Under the pieces are notes generated by a model. The model did not search any database. It was not told where the DNA came from and saw only the letters and a program-made list of their open reading frames with translations. 33,512 nt of DNA from a virus: IMG/VR virus record IMGVR_UViG_3300021226_000065, positions 1 to 33,512 of that record; one strand, 5' to 3'. Below, in pieces: positions 11,185 through 18,866 of this stretch (positions within the stretch are counted from its first letter, which is position 1; each line of letters opens with the position of its first letter). A program made the translations under genes and the position numbers.

Positions 11185-11607
11185 CTACTCCAGTTTTAGT
11201 CGCCAATAACTTGTGTGTTTTGCCATCCAAGGATTAGTTGGATTGAACATCTTGAACCCACATGAGATAAGAGAATTTGCTGAAGCAGGATTGTCATAGG
11301 TGCTAGTAATCAACCAATTTAATCCAAGAGCCTTCGCTTGTCTGACTCTGACCCGAATAAACTTCTTCTGTAATCCTTGTCCACGAAAATTAGGTACAAC
11401 GCCACAGCGTATAAGATAGCCGCAATCAGACCAGCGAGAAGAATAAACAAGACCTGAGAAACCACAATCCACCCCATCCTTAGAAGCAATCCACCAATAT
11501 CCATGAGTTGTGTCATAGGGTTTATCGTAAGGTAGGCACTTCTTCTGAAGTACCGACAGTCTCGTCTGTACGGCAGATTGCCGTATATTCACACGCTGTA
11601 TTTTCAT
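11185..11607 (-). CDS. GNAT-family N-acetyltransferase (140 aa)
   Basis: CGVVPNFRGQGLQKKFI (68-84) is the acetyl-CoA-binding motif A, with RGQGL as the pyrophosphate loop. TSTYDNPASANSLISCGF (101-118) is motif B, with the usual N-x-x-S...GF. At 140 residues it is a complete small GNAT. The acceptor is unknown; a host or phage protein, or a small molecule, are all possible. The ribosome-binding site is weak. Its stop is part of the next gene's ribosome-binding site. Confidence 0.82.
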   Translation of the reverse strand: MKIQRVNIRQSAVQTRLSVLQKKCLPYDKPYDTTHGYWWIASKDGVDCGFSGLVYSSRWSDCGYLIRCGVVPNFRGQGLQKKFIRVRVRQAKALGLNWLITSTYDNPASANSLISCGFKMFNPTNPWMAKHTSYWRLKLE

Positions 11608-11639
11608 GTTGCGTATTAGACGTTGCCAATATGAACAAT

Positions 11640-12068
11640 TTATGAATAAGCCCGTGTACCTTGTTTATCAATAATCAATTGTTGTTTACGAGGCTTACCA
11701 GATGGCTCGTTTGGAACAGAGATATGTGTCCAACGATCAAACTCACGAATCACTTGGTCATAGTTAAGATTGGCGGCAATCACAGCCTTAACAACTTCAT
11801 CGGGAGTCATGCCTGGCACACGAATATCTGCCGCACAACCAACTCTGTGCTGTGATGTGTCTTTTGAACCCACAGCGTCATTCACGGCTTTTGACCTAAA
11901 TGCAGAGTTAATCATTATTGGCTTGCCGTCTAGCAAGGTCTTAACCTCTTCAAGCATCTCAGCCAAACGCTTGAGGTTGTTTATCTCAGAACTGTTAGGG
12001 GTGTTATCTAACTCTCTGTGGTCAGTATGCGTCAGTTCTTCAAGGGTAAAGTGCGGTGTAAGCAACAT
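11640..12068 (-). CDS. Peptidase M15 endolysin (142 aa)
   Basis: The zinc peptidase motif is clear: SQHRVGCAADIRVPG (72-86) supplies H74 and D81, and RWTHISVP (112-119) supplies H115. NSAFRSKAVNDAVG (54-67) is the substrate-binding segment of M15 enzymes. These endolysins cut the peptide cross-bridges of peptidoglycan. There is no signal peptide, so export depends on the holin, whose gene lies two bases upstream. The length matches compact M15 endolysins of Gram-negative phages. Confidence 0.88.
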   Translation of the reverse strand: MLLTPHFTLEELTHTDHRELDNTPNSSEINNLKRLAEMLEEVKTLLDGKPIMINSAFRSKAVNDAVGSKDTSQHRVGCAADIRVPGMTPDEVVKAVIAANLNYDQVIREFDRWTHISVPNEPSGKPRKQQLIIDKQGTRAYS

Positions 12069-12070
12069 GA

Positions 12071-12544
12071 TTATTTCTTTCTCATCTCTGCGAGTTTCTC
12101 AACAGTTCTGCCGCCAAAGTAAGCACCCATGATTAACATTCCCCATTGCCCTAACAAGGTGACATACGCCTCATTAGCGTTCAAACCAAAGGCAGACATC
12201 ATGGCAAACAGGAAGTAACCTATAAAGATGGCTACAAGGCTCATAGGGCGAATGTTCTTGGACAACCAAGAGTCACTACTCATGTCTGCGTTCCAACGGG
12301 TAGAGACATTGTTATCTTCGTTCTTCATAGCATCTGCCGCTAACTTGGCAAACTCTAATTCCATTTCAGCAATCTTTTGAGCCGCTTGCGGATCACCCGC
12401 AATAGCCTTTGCAACAGCATCAACGGAATCAGAAACGCCAAATTTATTAGCCAAAGCGGTAACAGCCATGCCACCCATAGGGCCAGCCACAGCAGTTGCC
12501 AACGTGGGTGCGATACCCTTGAGTAAACCGAATAACTCATTCAT
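12071..12544 (-). CDS. Holin, 3TM family (157 aa)
   Basis: AAGGGAAGAAAA precedes the ATG. It has a hydrophobic glycine/alanine-rich segment at about 10-32 and two strong membrane helices at about 100-120 and 128-145. Between them and the N-terminus lies the motif STRWNADMSSDSWLSKNIRP (81-100), typical of the three-TM holin family first noted in gene-transfer agents. It ends YFGGRTVEKLAEMRKK. It should form the membrane lesion that lets the endolysin out. It overlaps the preceding small membrane-protein gene by ATGA. Confidence 0.85.
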   Translation of the reverse strand: MNELFGLLKGIAPTLATAVAGPMGGMAVTALANKFGVSDSVDAVAKAIAGDPQAAQKIAEMELEFAKLAADAMKNEDNNVSTRWNADMSSDSWLSKNIRPMSLVAIFIGYFLFAMMSAFGLNANEAYVTLLGQWGMLIMGAYFGGRTVEKLAEMRKK

Positions 12545-12717
12545 TTTTCTTCCCTTAGTTCTCGTTTCAACTTACGCAACTCTTTCATTTCTTGTTTAAG
12601 TTGCGCCTTCATATACAAGGTTTCTACATACGCCATTGAGGTTACACCAACAATGAGACATATAGCCACCCCGATTAGAACCCACCAGACAAGTTTCGTA
12701 GTTGCCACATCATCCAC
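12541..12717 (-). CDS. Small membrane protein, possible spanin (58 aa)
   Basis: I read this from GTG at 12717 (MDDVATTKLVWW), with a second GTG at 12708, to a TGA overlapping the holin start. One membrane helix (residues about 10-30, VWWVLIGVAICLIVGV) is followed by a highly charged helix, KAQLKQEMKELRKLKRELRE. This topology and place in the lysis cassette suit an inner-membrane spanin (Rz-like), though it is short and no outer-membrane partner is evident. It overlaps the end of the upstream gene by 43 bases. Confidence 0.62.
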   Translation of the reverse strand: MDDVATTKLVWWVLIGVAICLIVGVTSMAYVETLYMKAQLKQEMKELRKLKRELREEK

Positions 12718-13379
12718 CCAAAAAATATAGAGATAAACATCACAGCAATCACCCCACTTGTCAATTCAATACAACGAATCTCTATTTGTTCTTTACGCCA
12801 TCTTGCCAACCTGTTCCTACGAATCATTTCTGATCTTGCCCATGCTTGTTCTTGTTCTATCTTTGCGTACATCTTGAGGAATCTGCTATACAAATCCTTC
12901 AACTCAGGAGGAGCATATACCATTGCTTCTCTCGTTTGTTCTAATAACTTCTCCATTTGCAATTCAATCAATGCCCTCTCAATTGCTTTCTTTGATGTGT
13001 TTTGTTCAGGATTAAAGTTGTTTTTTGATTCTTCTTCTAGTTCGTGATAGTGGTCATTGATTTGTTGTTGTGTATCAAACAAAACACCGAGATTTGCACC
13101 GACTTCGCTGATTACTTTTAGTTCTAATTCCTCATACGATTGTTTTTGTTTTGCAACAATTTTTGGTGTTATTTTGTTGCTTGGCGTTGCGACTTCTTGG
13201 CTACTTGAAGCAAATAAGCCTTTAAGCCACGACCATAGACCTGAGAGTTGACTGACAATAGCCTTTGCATCGTCAATAGCCCCTTCAATTGTCTTCTTAG
13301 CATTGTCGATCTCCATTCTTCCCTCTTGGAGCATTGCACAGCCTGATTTAATGGCTGAGACTGCGCCTTGCGCCAACAT
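12675..13379 (-). CDS. Helical protein with C-terminal membrane segment (234 aa)
   Basis: The first ATG is at 13379, with no ribosome-binding site. Seven codons upstream an ATT at 13400 sits five bases after the strong AGGAGT used throughout this phage, giving an N-terminus of (M)DPFSLL before MLAQGAVS. I think ATT may be the real start. The protein is almost wholly helical, with coiled-coil parts around 80-180, a basic patch (RRNRLARWRKEQ, 187-198) and one membrane helix at about 208-227. It lies between internal virion proteins and lysis genes; I do not recognise a family. Confidence 0.78.
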   Translation of the reverse strand: MLAQGAVSAIKSGCAMLQEGRMEIDNAKKTIEGAIDDAKAIVSQLSGLWSWLKGLFASSSQEVATPSNKITPKIVAKQKQSYEELELKVISEVGANLGVLFDTQQQINDHYHELEEESKNNFNPEQNTSKKAIERALIELQMEKLLEQTREAMVYAPPELKDLYSRFLKMYAKIEQEQAWARSEMIRRNRLARWRKEQIEIRCIELTSGVIAVMFISIFFGWMMWQLRNLSGGF

Positions 13380-13409
13380 GAGGAGAGAGAAAGGATCAAT
13401 GGGTTACTC

Positions 13410-15599
13410 CTATGGCTGTGGGGTAACTGGAACAGATGTCCAGTCGTATGTGCCAGATGAAGAAGATGTTGGTACTTCAGTTGGCTGTTGTGATCCATGA
13501 AACAAAGTATCACTTGCTTTTAAGTATTCGCTATCAATGATTCCTGATTTATTTAGCATATCTGCAATCTTGGCAGATGCCGCACCAGCAAACTTTGGAT
13601 TGTCTTGTGCCTTGGTAATCATTGACAAAGTATCCATCCCTTGCTTGCTTGTCAAGCCACGAGAAATCATTTTTGGCGTTAAATAAAGAACGCCAGCAGA
13701 TAAGGCAGAGTTTGTTACATCTAATTTATCTGTTACTTCTTGAGGAAGAACCATATATGCACCAACTCCCAATGCGGCTGTTTCTGCAACACCTAAAGCC
13801 GCAGTAACACCTTTTGTTCTTAGCGCAGAACTTCCAGCAAAGGTCTCAGTACCAAATTGAGCCGCTTTTGCAAGGGATTCAATTGTTTTTCTTTGCTCTG
13901 GTTTGTTAAACAAGAAATTAAAAGATTCCTTAAATGTTGGATTTTCTAAATTTTTACCTAATTGAGCAATTGCTTCTGGAGAGTCAAATGCTTTTTTCAG
14001 GTATCCATACATTAATTCTTCTGACAAACCTTTGCTTACATCTTTTGGGAGATATTTTTGAGCCTGAACAATAGCCCCAAATGTCTCTCTCATGCGTTCT
14101 GGTCTATCAAGATTAAAAAGATATTCACCAACAGCAGAAGGTTCTGACTTTAATGCAGATGCAACTGTTCCACTATAAAACCCTTGCATAGCATCGCCAT
14201 ATCCCTTTTGTGCGTTGAAATAATCACGCAATAGTTGGTTATTTGATGTTGTTGCTTTTGTTCTTCCAAGTGCTGATATTAAAGTATCAACATCTTGTGC
14301 ATAGTTCATCTTTTGACCAGTTCGCAAACCAGCAGGAGAAATTACGCTTCCTGTAAACCCTAGTTTTTCTGCCAAAGCCTTATCTTCTGCATTGCCAAAA
14401 GTTGTAACCATGACAGTATCCATTTGCTTGCGGATAGCATCTGCTTGTAGGTTGTATTCTCTTTGGAGAGCAGTAGTGGGAACGCCTTCTTTTTGCGCTT
14501 CTCTTGCGCCAGCCAACAAATCGCTACGCAAATCATGGGCAGTACTTAAAGGAACATCATCTGCTTGATTAAGAATATCTTCCAATGCTCGTCTGCGTTC
14601 CGCACCAGCACCAGCAAAGTTTCGTTTTGCAAGTTTATCTAATTCTATTTTGGCATTTTCTTTTAATGGACGCATATTGATAAACATCCCATTGCCTTCT
14701 TTTTCTAATTGCTCATAAATAGGACGATATTTATCTTTCATTGCAACTTCAGCGGCTTTAATAGCAGATTGGAATCTGTCTCCAACAGCCATTTGTGTTG
14801 GATCGCCTTGTTTTAAAGCCATTTTGAATGTGTCAGATGTATCTAATGTGTTTAAAACATCATTAGCACCTTGTTCAATTGCTTTTTTAACATTGGCTTG
14901 TTGTTTGGCAAAAGCATCTGCGCCTGAAGAATACTTTAATGCTCCCTCAATTGCTTGAGTTCCAACATCACCAGTTAATTGACCTTTTGTTAAGGTTGCG
15001 CCACGCTTAGAAAACCATTGTTGAGCCGCCTGTCTAGCCTGTTCTTCTGGACTTAATGCGTTCATTAAGCCGCCAGTTTGAATTCCAGCCTTAGACAAAG
15101 CATCTTTGCTAATTTGATATGCCTTTCCACCAACAGAAAAAGCAAGATTTCCACCAACATCAAAAGCGGCATTTTCAAGCACATTGGCAAGCATTTTTGC
15201 GCCAGTTTCTGTACTGAATATGTCTTGGCCTAGTAACGCTTGTTCTCCAAGAGTTCCTGCTACTGTTCCTGCTGTGCTTCCAGCCAACGATGGAATAAAT
15301 GGTCTAACTGCGGCAGGTGCTTTGCTAGCAAGTTGGGTAATCGCTTGAACTGGGCGTAACTCTGGCGCAATCAAAGGCAACAAGCCACCAGCCAATCCAC
15401 CCATAGTTGGAAGACTTGTATCTGACGATGGCAACATTAAAGAATAAGGTGATACAGCGGCAGTTACAGGCATGGCAACAGCATTAGCAAGACCTGCCCT
15501 TGCCCTATTCATTTCTTGTTCTTTGGCGGCAACCTCTTCCCTTGATGGGCCTTGGCTCATTACAGGAACAGAAGACCAATCGTATGCGGATGTTGCCAT
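13410..15599 (-). CDS. Large internal virion protein (729 aa), probable
   Basis: GGAGGTAATCTTTA precedes the ATG, which overlaps the previous stop (TAATG). The protein is alanine- and glycine-rich and mostly helical, with hydrophobic glycine-rich stretches (about 67-110). That composition is typical of proteins injected with DNA by short-tailed phages. YDWSSVPV at 6-13 recurs as YDWTSVPV at 718-725, so the two ends share a motif. No enzymatic domain is visible. The role as an ejection protein is inferred from size, composition and neighbours. Confidence 0.72.
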   Translation of the reverse strand: MATSAYDWSSVPVMSQGPSREEVAAKEQEMNRARAGLANAVAMPVTAAVSPYSLMLPSSDTSLPTMGGLAGGLLPLIAPELRPVQAITQLASKAPAAVRPFIPSLAGSTAGTVAGTLGEQALLGQDIFSTETGAKMLANVLENAAFDVGGNLAFSVGGKAYQISKDALSKAGIQTGGLMNALSPEEQARQAAQQWFSKRGATLTKGQLTGDVGTQAIEGALKYSSGADAFAKQQANVKKAIEQGANDVLNTLDTSDTFKMALKQGDPTQMAVGDRFQSAIKAAEVAMKDKYRPIYEQLEKEGNGMFINMRPLKENAKIELDKLAKRNFAGAGAERRRALEDILNQADDVPLSTAHDLRSDLLAGAREAQKEGVPTTALQREYNLQADAIRKQMDTVMVTTFGNAEDKALAEKLGFTGSVISPAGLRTGQKMNYAQDVDTLISALGRTKATTSNNQLLRDYFNAQKGYGDAMQGFYSGTVASALKSEPSAVGEYLFNLDRPERMRETFGAIVQAQKYLPKDVSKGLSEELMYGYLKKAFDSPEAIAQLGKNLENPTFKESFNFLFNKPEQRKTIESLAKAAQFGTETFAGSSALRTKGVTAALGVAETAALGVGAYMVLPQEVTDKLDVTNSALSAGVLYLTPKMISRGLTSKQGMDTLSMITKAQDNPKFAGAASAKIADMLNKSGIIDSEYLKASDTLFHGSQQPTEVPTSSSSGTYDWTSVPVTPQP

Positions 15600-16927
15600 T
15601 AAAGATTACCTCCAAGTTCCTTTTGCAAGGTTTGTGCTTCTTGAATTTGTGCTTGTGTAAGTGGCTGACCTTTTCCAGCCTTTGCTTTATCAGCCAAATC
15701 TTTCAACTCATAGTATCGATTAACTTGAGTGGTGGCTTCTGCTTTTGCAGAATAAGGATTAAATCCATAAATAGAGCCTTTATTGTCTTTCTTGTATTGC
15801 TCACCACGCTTGTAAGCAACTTCCTCTGCGACAAGTCCTTTTTCAAGGTTGGACACAAGACGTTTAAATGTTTCAGGCTCTTGCAAAATACCTGGCTTAA
15901 CCTTTAACTGATACTCAAAGTCTTTAACGGCAGGATTGCTACCAAAGTTCTTTTTAAGTTCAGTAATAGCAAATTGCGTTGTAAGTGCTTCTGTAATTTC
16001 AGTATTTGAGGCTTTGTTAATATCAATTGGCAAATTAAGCGCACGAGCAAGTTTTGAAGCACCCAATTTAACATTAGCACCAGTACCAGTAAATGAGTTG
16101 TCAATCAATCCACGAACATCAGCAAGTTTTTGTCTTGTTGCTGGTATAGATTGAAATGCTTGACCCGCCGCATCCCATGAATCTGCTTGTTTTTGAGCAT
16201 CTTGTGCAGTAAATGCTTTGTCAAACATCTTATCAATTGGAATAATCATTGATGTTGCGCCAGCCTTGGCAATGCCAGCCTTATGAGAAAATACACCTTT
16301 TTCCATAGCCTGAATTTGATCTGGTGTATAGTCTTTTAAGAATGGTTTAACTTCAAATCCTAGTGCTCTTGCTTGCACAGCATAGTCAGCGGGAGTTGCA
16401 ATATTTTTGGCGGCAACATAATTAGCAAATGCCGCATCATTAGAAGCAATTCCTTTCGCTAAACTTTCATCTATTCCAGAATCAGTAAGAGCCTTAACAC
16501 GAGAATCTAAAGACTCTCGTTTAGATTTAATTTCACCAGTTTCAGCAATGGCTTTATTTGCCGTAGCAAACTTTTGAGTTGCTTCTGCATTTTTAGCAAT
16601 TGCCTCACGAGCCAAATTAGCCAATGCACTTGCGCCTTGTGGATCAAATTGCCCAAGTCGTTGTGCACCCATCATTATGGAATTAGGATCGTTTAAATCT
16701 ACTTCACGCATTACAGCATTTCTTTGGCTGATTAACTGCAATTGTGGGTCTTGACCACCTAATGCACCTGCTAAACGATTAGCACCATACATGATGCCAG
16801 TACGAGCCAATGCCATAGGGTCAAGTTGACCTAGTTCTGACGCTTGTTGTAATGCTCTTTGATTTTGTGTTTGTTGGTATATCTCAGGAGTTATACCAAA
16901 TAAACCACCTACTACTGATTCTGCCAT
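15599..16927 (-). CDS. Internal virion / structural protein (442 aa), probable
   Basis: AAGGAGTAACCAA precedes the ATG. It starts MAESVVGGLFGITPEIYQQT and is then alanine-, glutamine- and lysine-rich and helical, with no signal peptide or membrane helix. Together with the genes on both sides it forms a three-gene set (346, 442 and 729 residues) like the ejection-protein sets of podoviruses. No enzymatic motif is visible. Confidence 0.68.
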   Translation of the reverse strand: MAESVVGGLFGITPEIYQQTQNQRALQQASELGQLDPMALARTGIMYGANRLAGALGGQDPQLQLISQRNAVMREVDLNDPNSIMMGAQRLGQFDPQGASALANLAREAIAKNAEATQKFATANKAIAETGEIKSKRESLDSRVKALTDSGIDESLAKGIASNDAAFANYVAAKNIATPADYAVQARALGFEVKPFLKDYTPDQIQAMEKGVFSHKAGIAKAGATSMIIPIDKMFDKAFTAQDAQKQADSWDAAGQAFQSIPATRQKLADVRGLIDNSFTGTGANVKLGASKLARALNLPIDINKASNTEITEALTTQFAITELKKNFGSNPAVKDFEYQLKVKPGILQEPETFKRLVSNLEKGLVAEEVAYKRGEQYKKDNKGSIYGFNPYSAKAEATTQVNRYYELKDLADKAKAGKGQPLTQAQIQEAQTLQKELGGNL

Positions 16928-16938
16928 TTGGTTACTCC

Positions 16939-17979
16939 TTAATCAAAGAATCCACCAGCGCCACCAAATCCAGCGTTAGCACCACCATAAGTAGCCGCTT
17001 GCTGTTGTTGGAACTGTTGTGGCGTATATTGTGGTGTCGTATTCCACCAGTTTGCAATTCCAGAACTTAATGCTGGATTTGTTCCTGCGCCTATGAAAGC
17101 ATTTGCCAAAGGATTGTAGGAAGCCGCTTTGTATGCGTATGGTGCGGCATTTGCCGCTCCTTGCATCAAGAAGTTTCCTGCTTGCGCTCCACTAGCCGCA
17201 GTTCTTGCACCCAATTGCGAACCAATAGTTAATGGGTTTGCCGCCAAGTCTTCTAGCGTTGCACCTGCACCAACATTAGTTGTAAATGGAGACAATGAAC
17301 TTGCCATGCCACCAAAATAACTGCCAAGCAATCCAGAAGCACCACCAGCTACATTTTGACCAAATGTAATTCTGTTTCTTGCCTCTTGGTCAGCATTTGC
17401 CGCCAATTGAAGGTCTTGCATAGCCCTAGCATTGGCAAGCGCAGAATACTCAGGATTGGCAGACATCAATCCACCACCTTGAGCCACAGATAAGCCTGTG
17501 CGACCTGTGTTTGACAATTGGTTTGCCAACAAAGCAGATTCACGCTCACGACTAGGGGCTAACAACGCTTGTTGTTTAGCAATATAGTCTGCCGCTACTT
17601 GTTCTGGACTTTGTTTTAGATAGTCTTGGCTTAAACCAAACAATGTTGCCGCAGTTCCCGTCAATGGGGAATACATGGATGGTGCGGCTTCAGCAGTACC
17701 TAATTGTTGGCTTGCTAACTTAGCCAACCTATCTTGGTAAGCCTGAATCTCAGGAGATGCTGTATATCCTGCGCCCGTAAGATAACCAGTCGTAGGGTCA
17801 AACTGGAAGTTGCTTGATCCATAACGAGTTGTTACTCCAACAGGACGGAACTTAGCCGCATCTGCCGCTATTTGAGCCGCACGAACCTGTGCATCAGCAG
17901 AAGCCCTTGCCGCATCAGAGGCAGAACTGCCACCTAATAAACCACCCGCTACCGATATTGCTGGGCCAATCCATGACAT
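16939..17979 (-). CDS. DNA-transfer / internal virion protein (346 aa), probable
   Basis: AAAAGGGGAATAAT precedes the ATG. MSWIGPAISVAGGLLGGSSA opens with a glycine-rich hydrophobic segment, followed by a long alanine-rich helix and FRPVGVTTRYGSSNFQFD (44-61), a phrase common in freshwater podovirus virion proteins. The C-terminus is glutamine- and glycine-rich (YTPQQFQQQQAATYGG). It is the first of three likely ejection proteins. Confidence 0.7.
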   Translation of the reverse strand: MSWIGPAISVAGGLLGGSSASDAARASADAQVRAAQIAADAAKFRPVGVTTRYGSSNFQFDPTTGYLTGAGYTASPEIQAYQDRLAKLASQQLGTAEAAPSMYSPLTGTAATLFGLSQDYLKQSPEQVAADYIAKQQALLAPSRERESALLANQLSNTGRTGLSVAQGGGLMSANPEYSALANARAMQDLQLAANADQEARNRITFGQNVAGGASGLLGSYFGGMASSLSPFTTNVGAGATLEDLAANPLTIGSQLGARTAASGAQAGNFLMQGAANAAPYAYKAASYNPLANAFIGAGTNPALSSGIANWWNTTPQYTPQQFQQQQAATYGGANAGFGGAGGFFD

Positions 17980-17980
17980 A

Positions 17981-18277
17981 TTATTCCCCTTTTATCAAAA
18001 CATCATCCACTTTGGACGGGTCTTTCTCGTCCGTGGCATGAACACAATACCAAACTGTATCTGTAATAGCCTTAACACCATGATGCTCACCAGCCTTAAT
18101 ATCAATGCAAGCAGGTGCTTCAACAATCTGAATATCACCATCTTTTACAACCACAACCTTACCTTTGGCAAGAATCCCAAAATGGGAATAATTGTGTTTA
18201 TGTTGCATAAGCATTTGACCCGCACTAATATGCGTTTCTTTTGAATACAAACCATCAGAAAAATGGTGAACTATCAT
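17981..18277 (-). CDS. Small cupin-like protein, copy 2 (98 aa)
   Basis: The ATG at 18277 overlaps the previous stop (TGATG); a TTG at 18280 is an alternative. Cupin features are SAGQMLMQHKHNYSHFGILA, with a cluster of histidines, and a later IKAGEHHGVKAI before a strand VWYCVHAT. A single beta-barrel of this size binds a metal or small ligand, or serves as a structural fold. It aligns by eye with the next upstream gene, so the two are paralogues. It lies between fibre and internal-protein genes. Confidence 0.75.
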   Translation of the reverse strand: MIVHHFSDGLYSKETHISAGQMLMQHKHNYSHFGILAKGKVVVVKDGDIQIVEAPACIDIKAGEHHGVKAITDTVWYCVHATDEKDPSKVDDVLIKGE

Positions 18278-18558
18278 CAATACTTGCCTTCCGCAAACAC
18301 ATTCACAAATACAGTTCCGTCTTCCAATGCCTCAATCTCATGCCATTCAGCCGCCTTGAGGTTTATCGGTTGCGTGTACTTATCAATCACCTTCTCAATT
18401 CCTTCTTTACGAATCACACAACTTCCCGAATGACACATTGTCAAATGGGCATATATGTGTTCATGCCGTGGCAATCCCTCGCCCTTATTGGCATGATATG
18501 CATTAAGCATTACGCCATCATAGGCAACTTGATGTTGAGGATTGATTGCAATAGTCAT
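18277..18558 (-). CDS. Small cupin-like protein, copy 1 (93 aa)
   Basis: It starts in an ATGA overlap with the fibre-linked gene. GEGLPRHEHIYAHLTMCHSG (27-46) and LKAAEWHEIEALEDGTVFVN (about 68-87) are the two cupin motifs, with H32, H34, H38 and H74 as possible metal ligands. It shares with the next gene the pattern G-x-x-L-x-x-H-x-H-x-Y-x-H...LKA-x-E-x-H. The biochemical role is unknown. Confidence 0.75.
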   Translation of the reverse strand: MTIAINPQHQVAYDGVMLNAYHANKGEGLPRHEHIYAHLTMCHSGSCVIRKEGIEKVIDKYTQPINLKAAEWHEIEALEDGTVFVNVFAEGKY

Positions 18559-18854
18559 AGAGTTTGCGAACCACTTGTTTTAGGTTGGTGATTTTGTAAA
18601 AATGTTGGTTGAGAATTATTGGTAATAAGATGCGATCCATCCCATGTAAAACCAATATCACCCAAACCAATTACTTCAACAAGTTCGTAAATTCCTTTAT
18701 CTAGGTTTAAAACCCATATTTTTGCTGGCGTTGTTTCTTTTTCTAAAGCAATGAAATTACTAGGCAAAGTCCAATCTTTGTTGTCGCCACTCCAAACAAC
18801 AACGTTTTCGCATACATTGTTATCAATATTGACTAAACAAATATTCTTATTCAT
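18555..18854 (-). CDS. Tail-fibre-associated protein of unknown function (99 aa)
   Basis: MNKNICLVNIDNNVCENVVV is followed by a mid-section TTPAKIWVLNLDKGIYELVE and IGLGDIGFTWDGSHLITN. The 'VCENVVVW', 'YELVEV' and 'GFTWDG' phrases recur in short phage genes next to fibre genes. It could be a fibre-assembly chaperone or a small fibre component. It directly follows the glycine-rich fibre in the operon. Confidence 0.7.
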   Translation of the reverse strand: MNKNICLVNIDNNVCENVVVWSGDNKDWTLPSNFIALEKETTPAKIWVLNLDKGIYELVEVIGLGDIGFTWDGSHLITNNSQPTFLQNHQPKTSGSQTL

Positions 18855-18866
18855 GTTTATTTCTTA

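Noticed and set aside
13169-13513. Minus-strand frame of 114 codons
   Set aside because: Overlaps two better genes in another frame and has no ribosome-binding site or family likeness.
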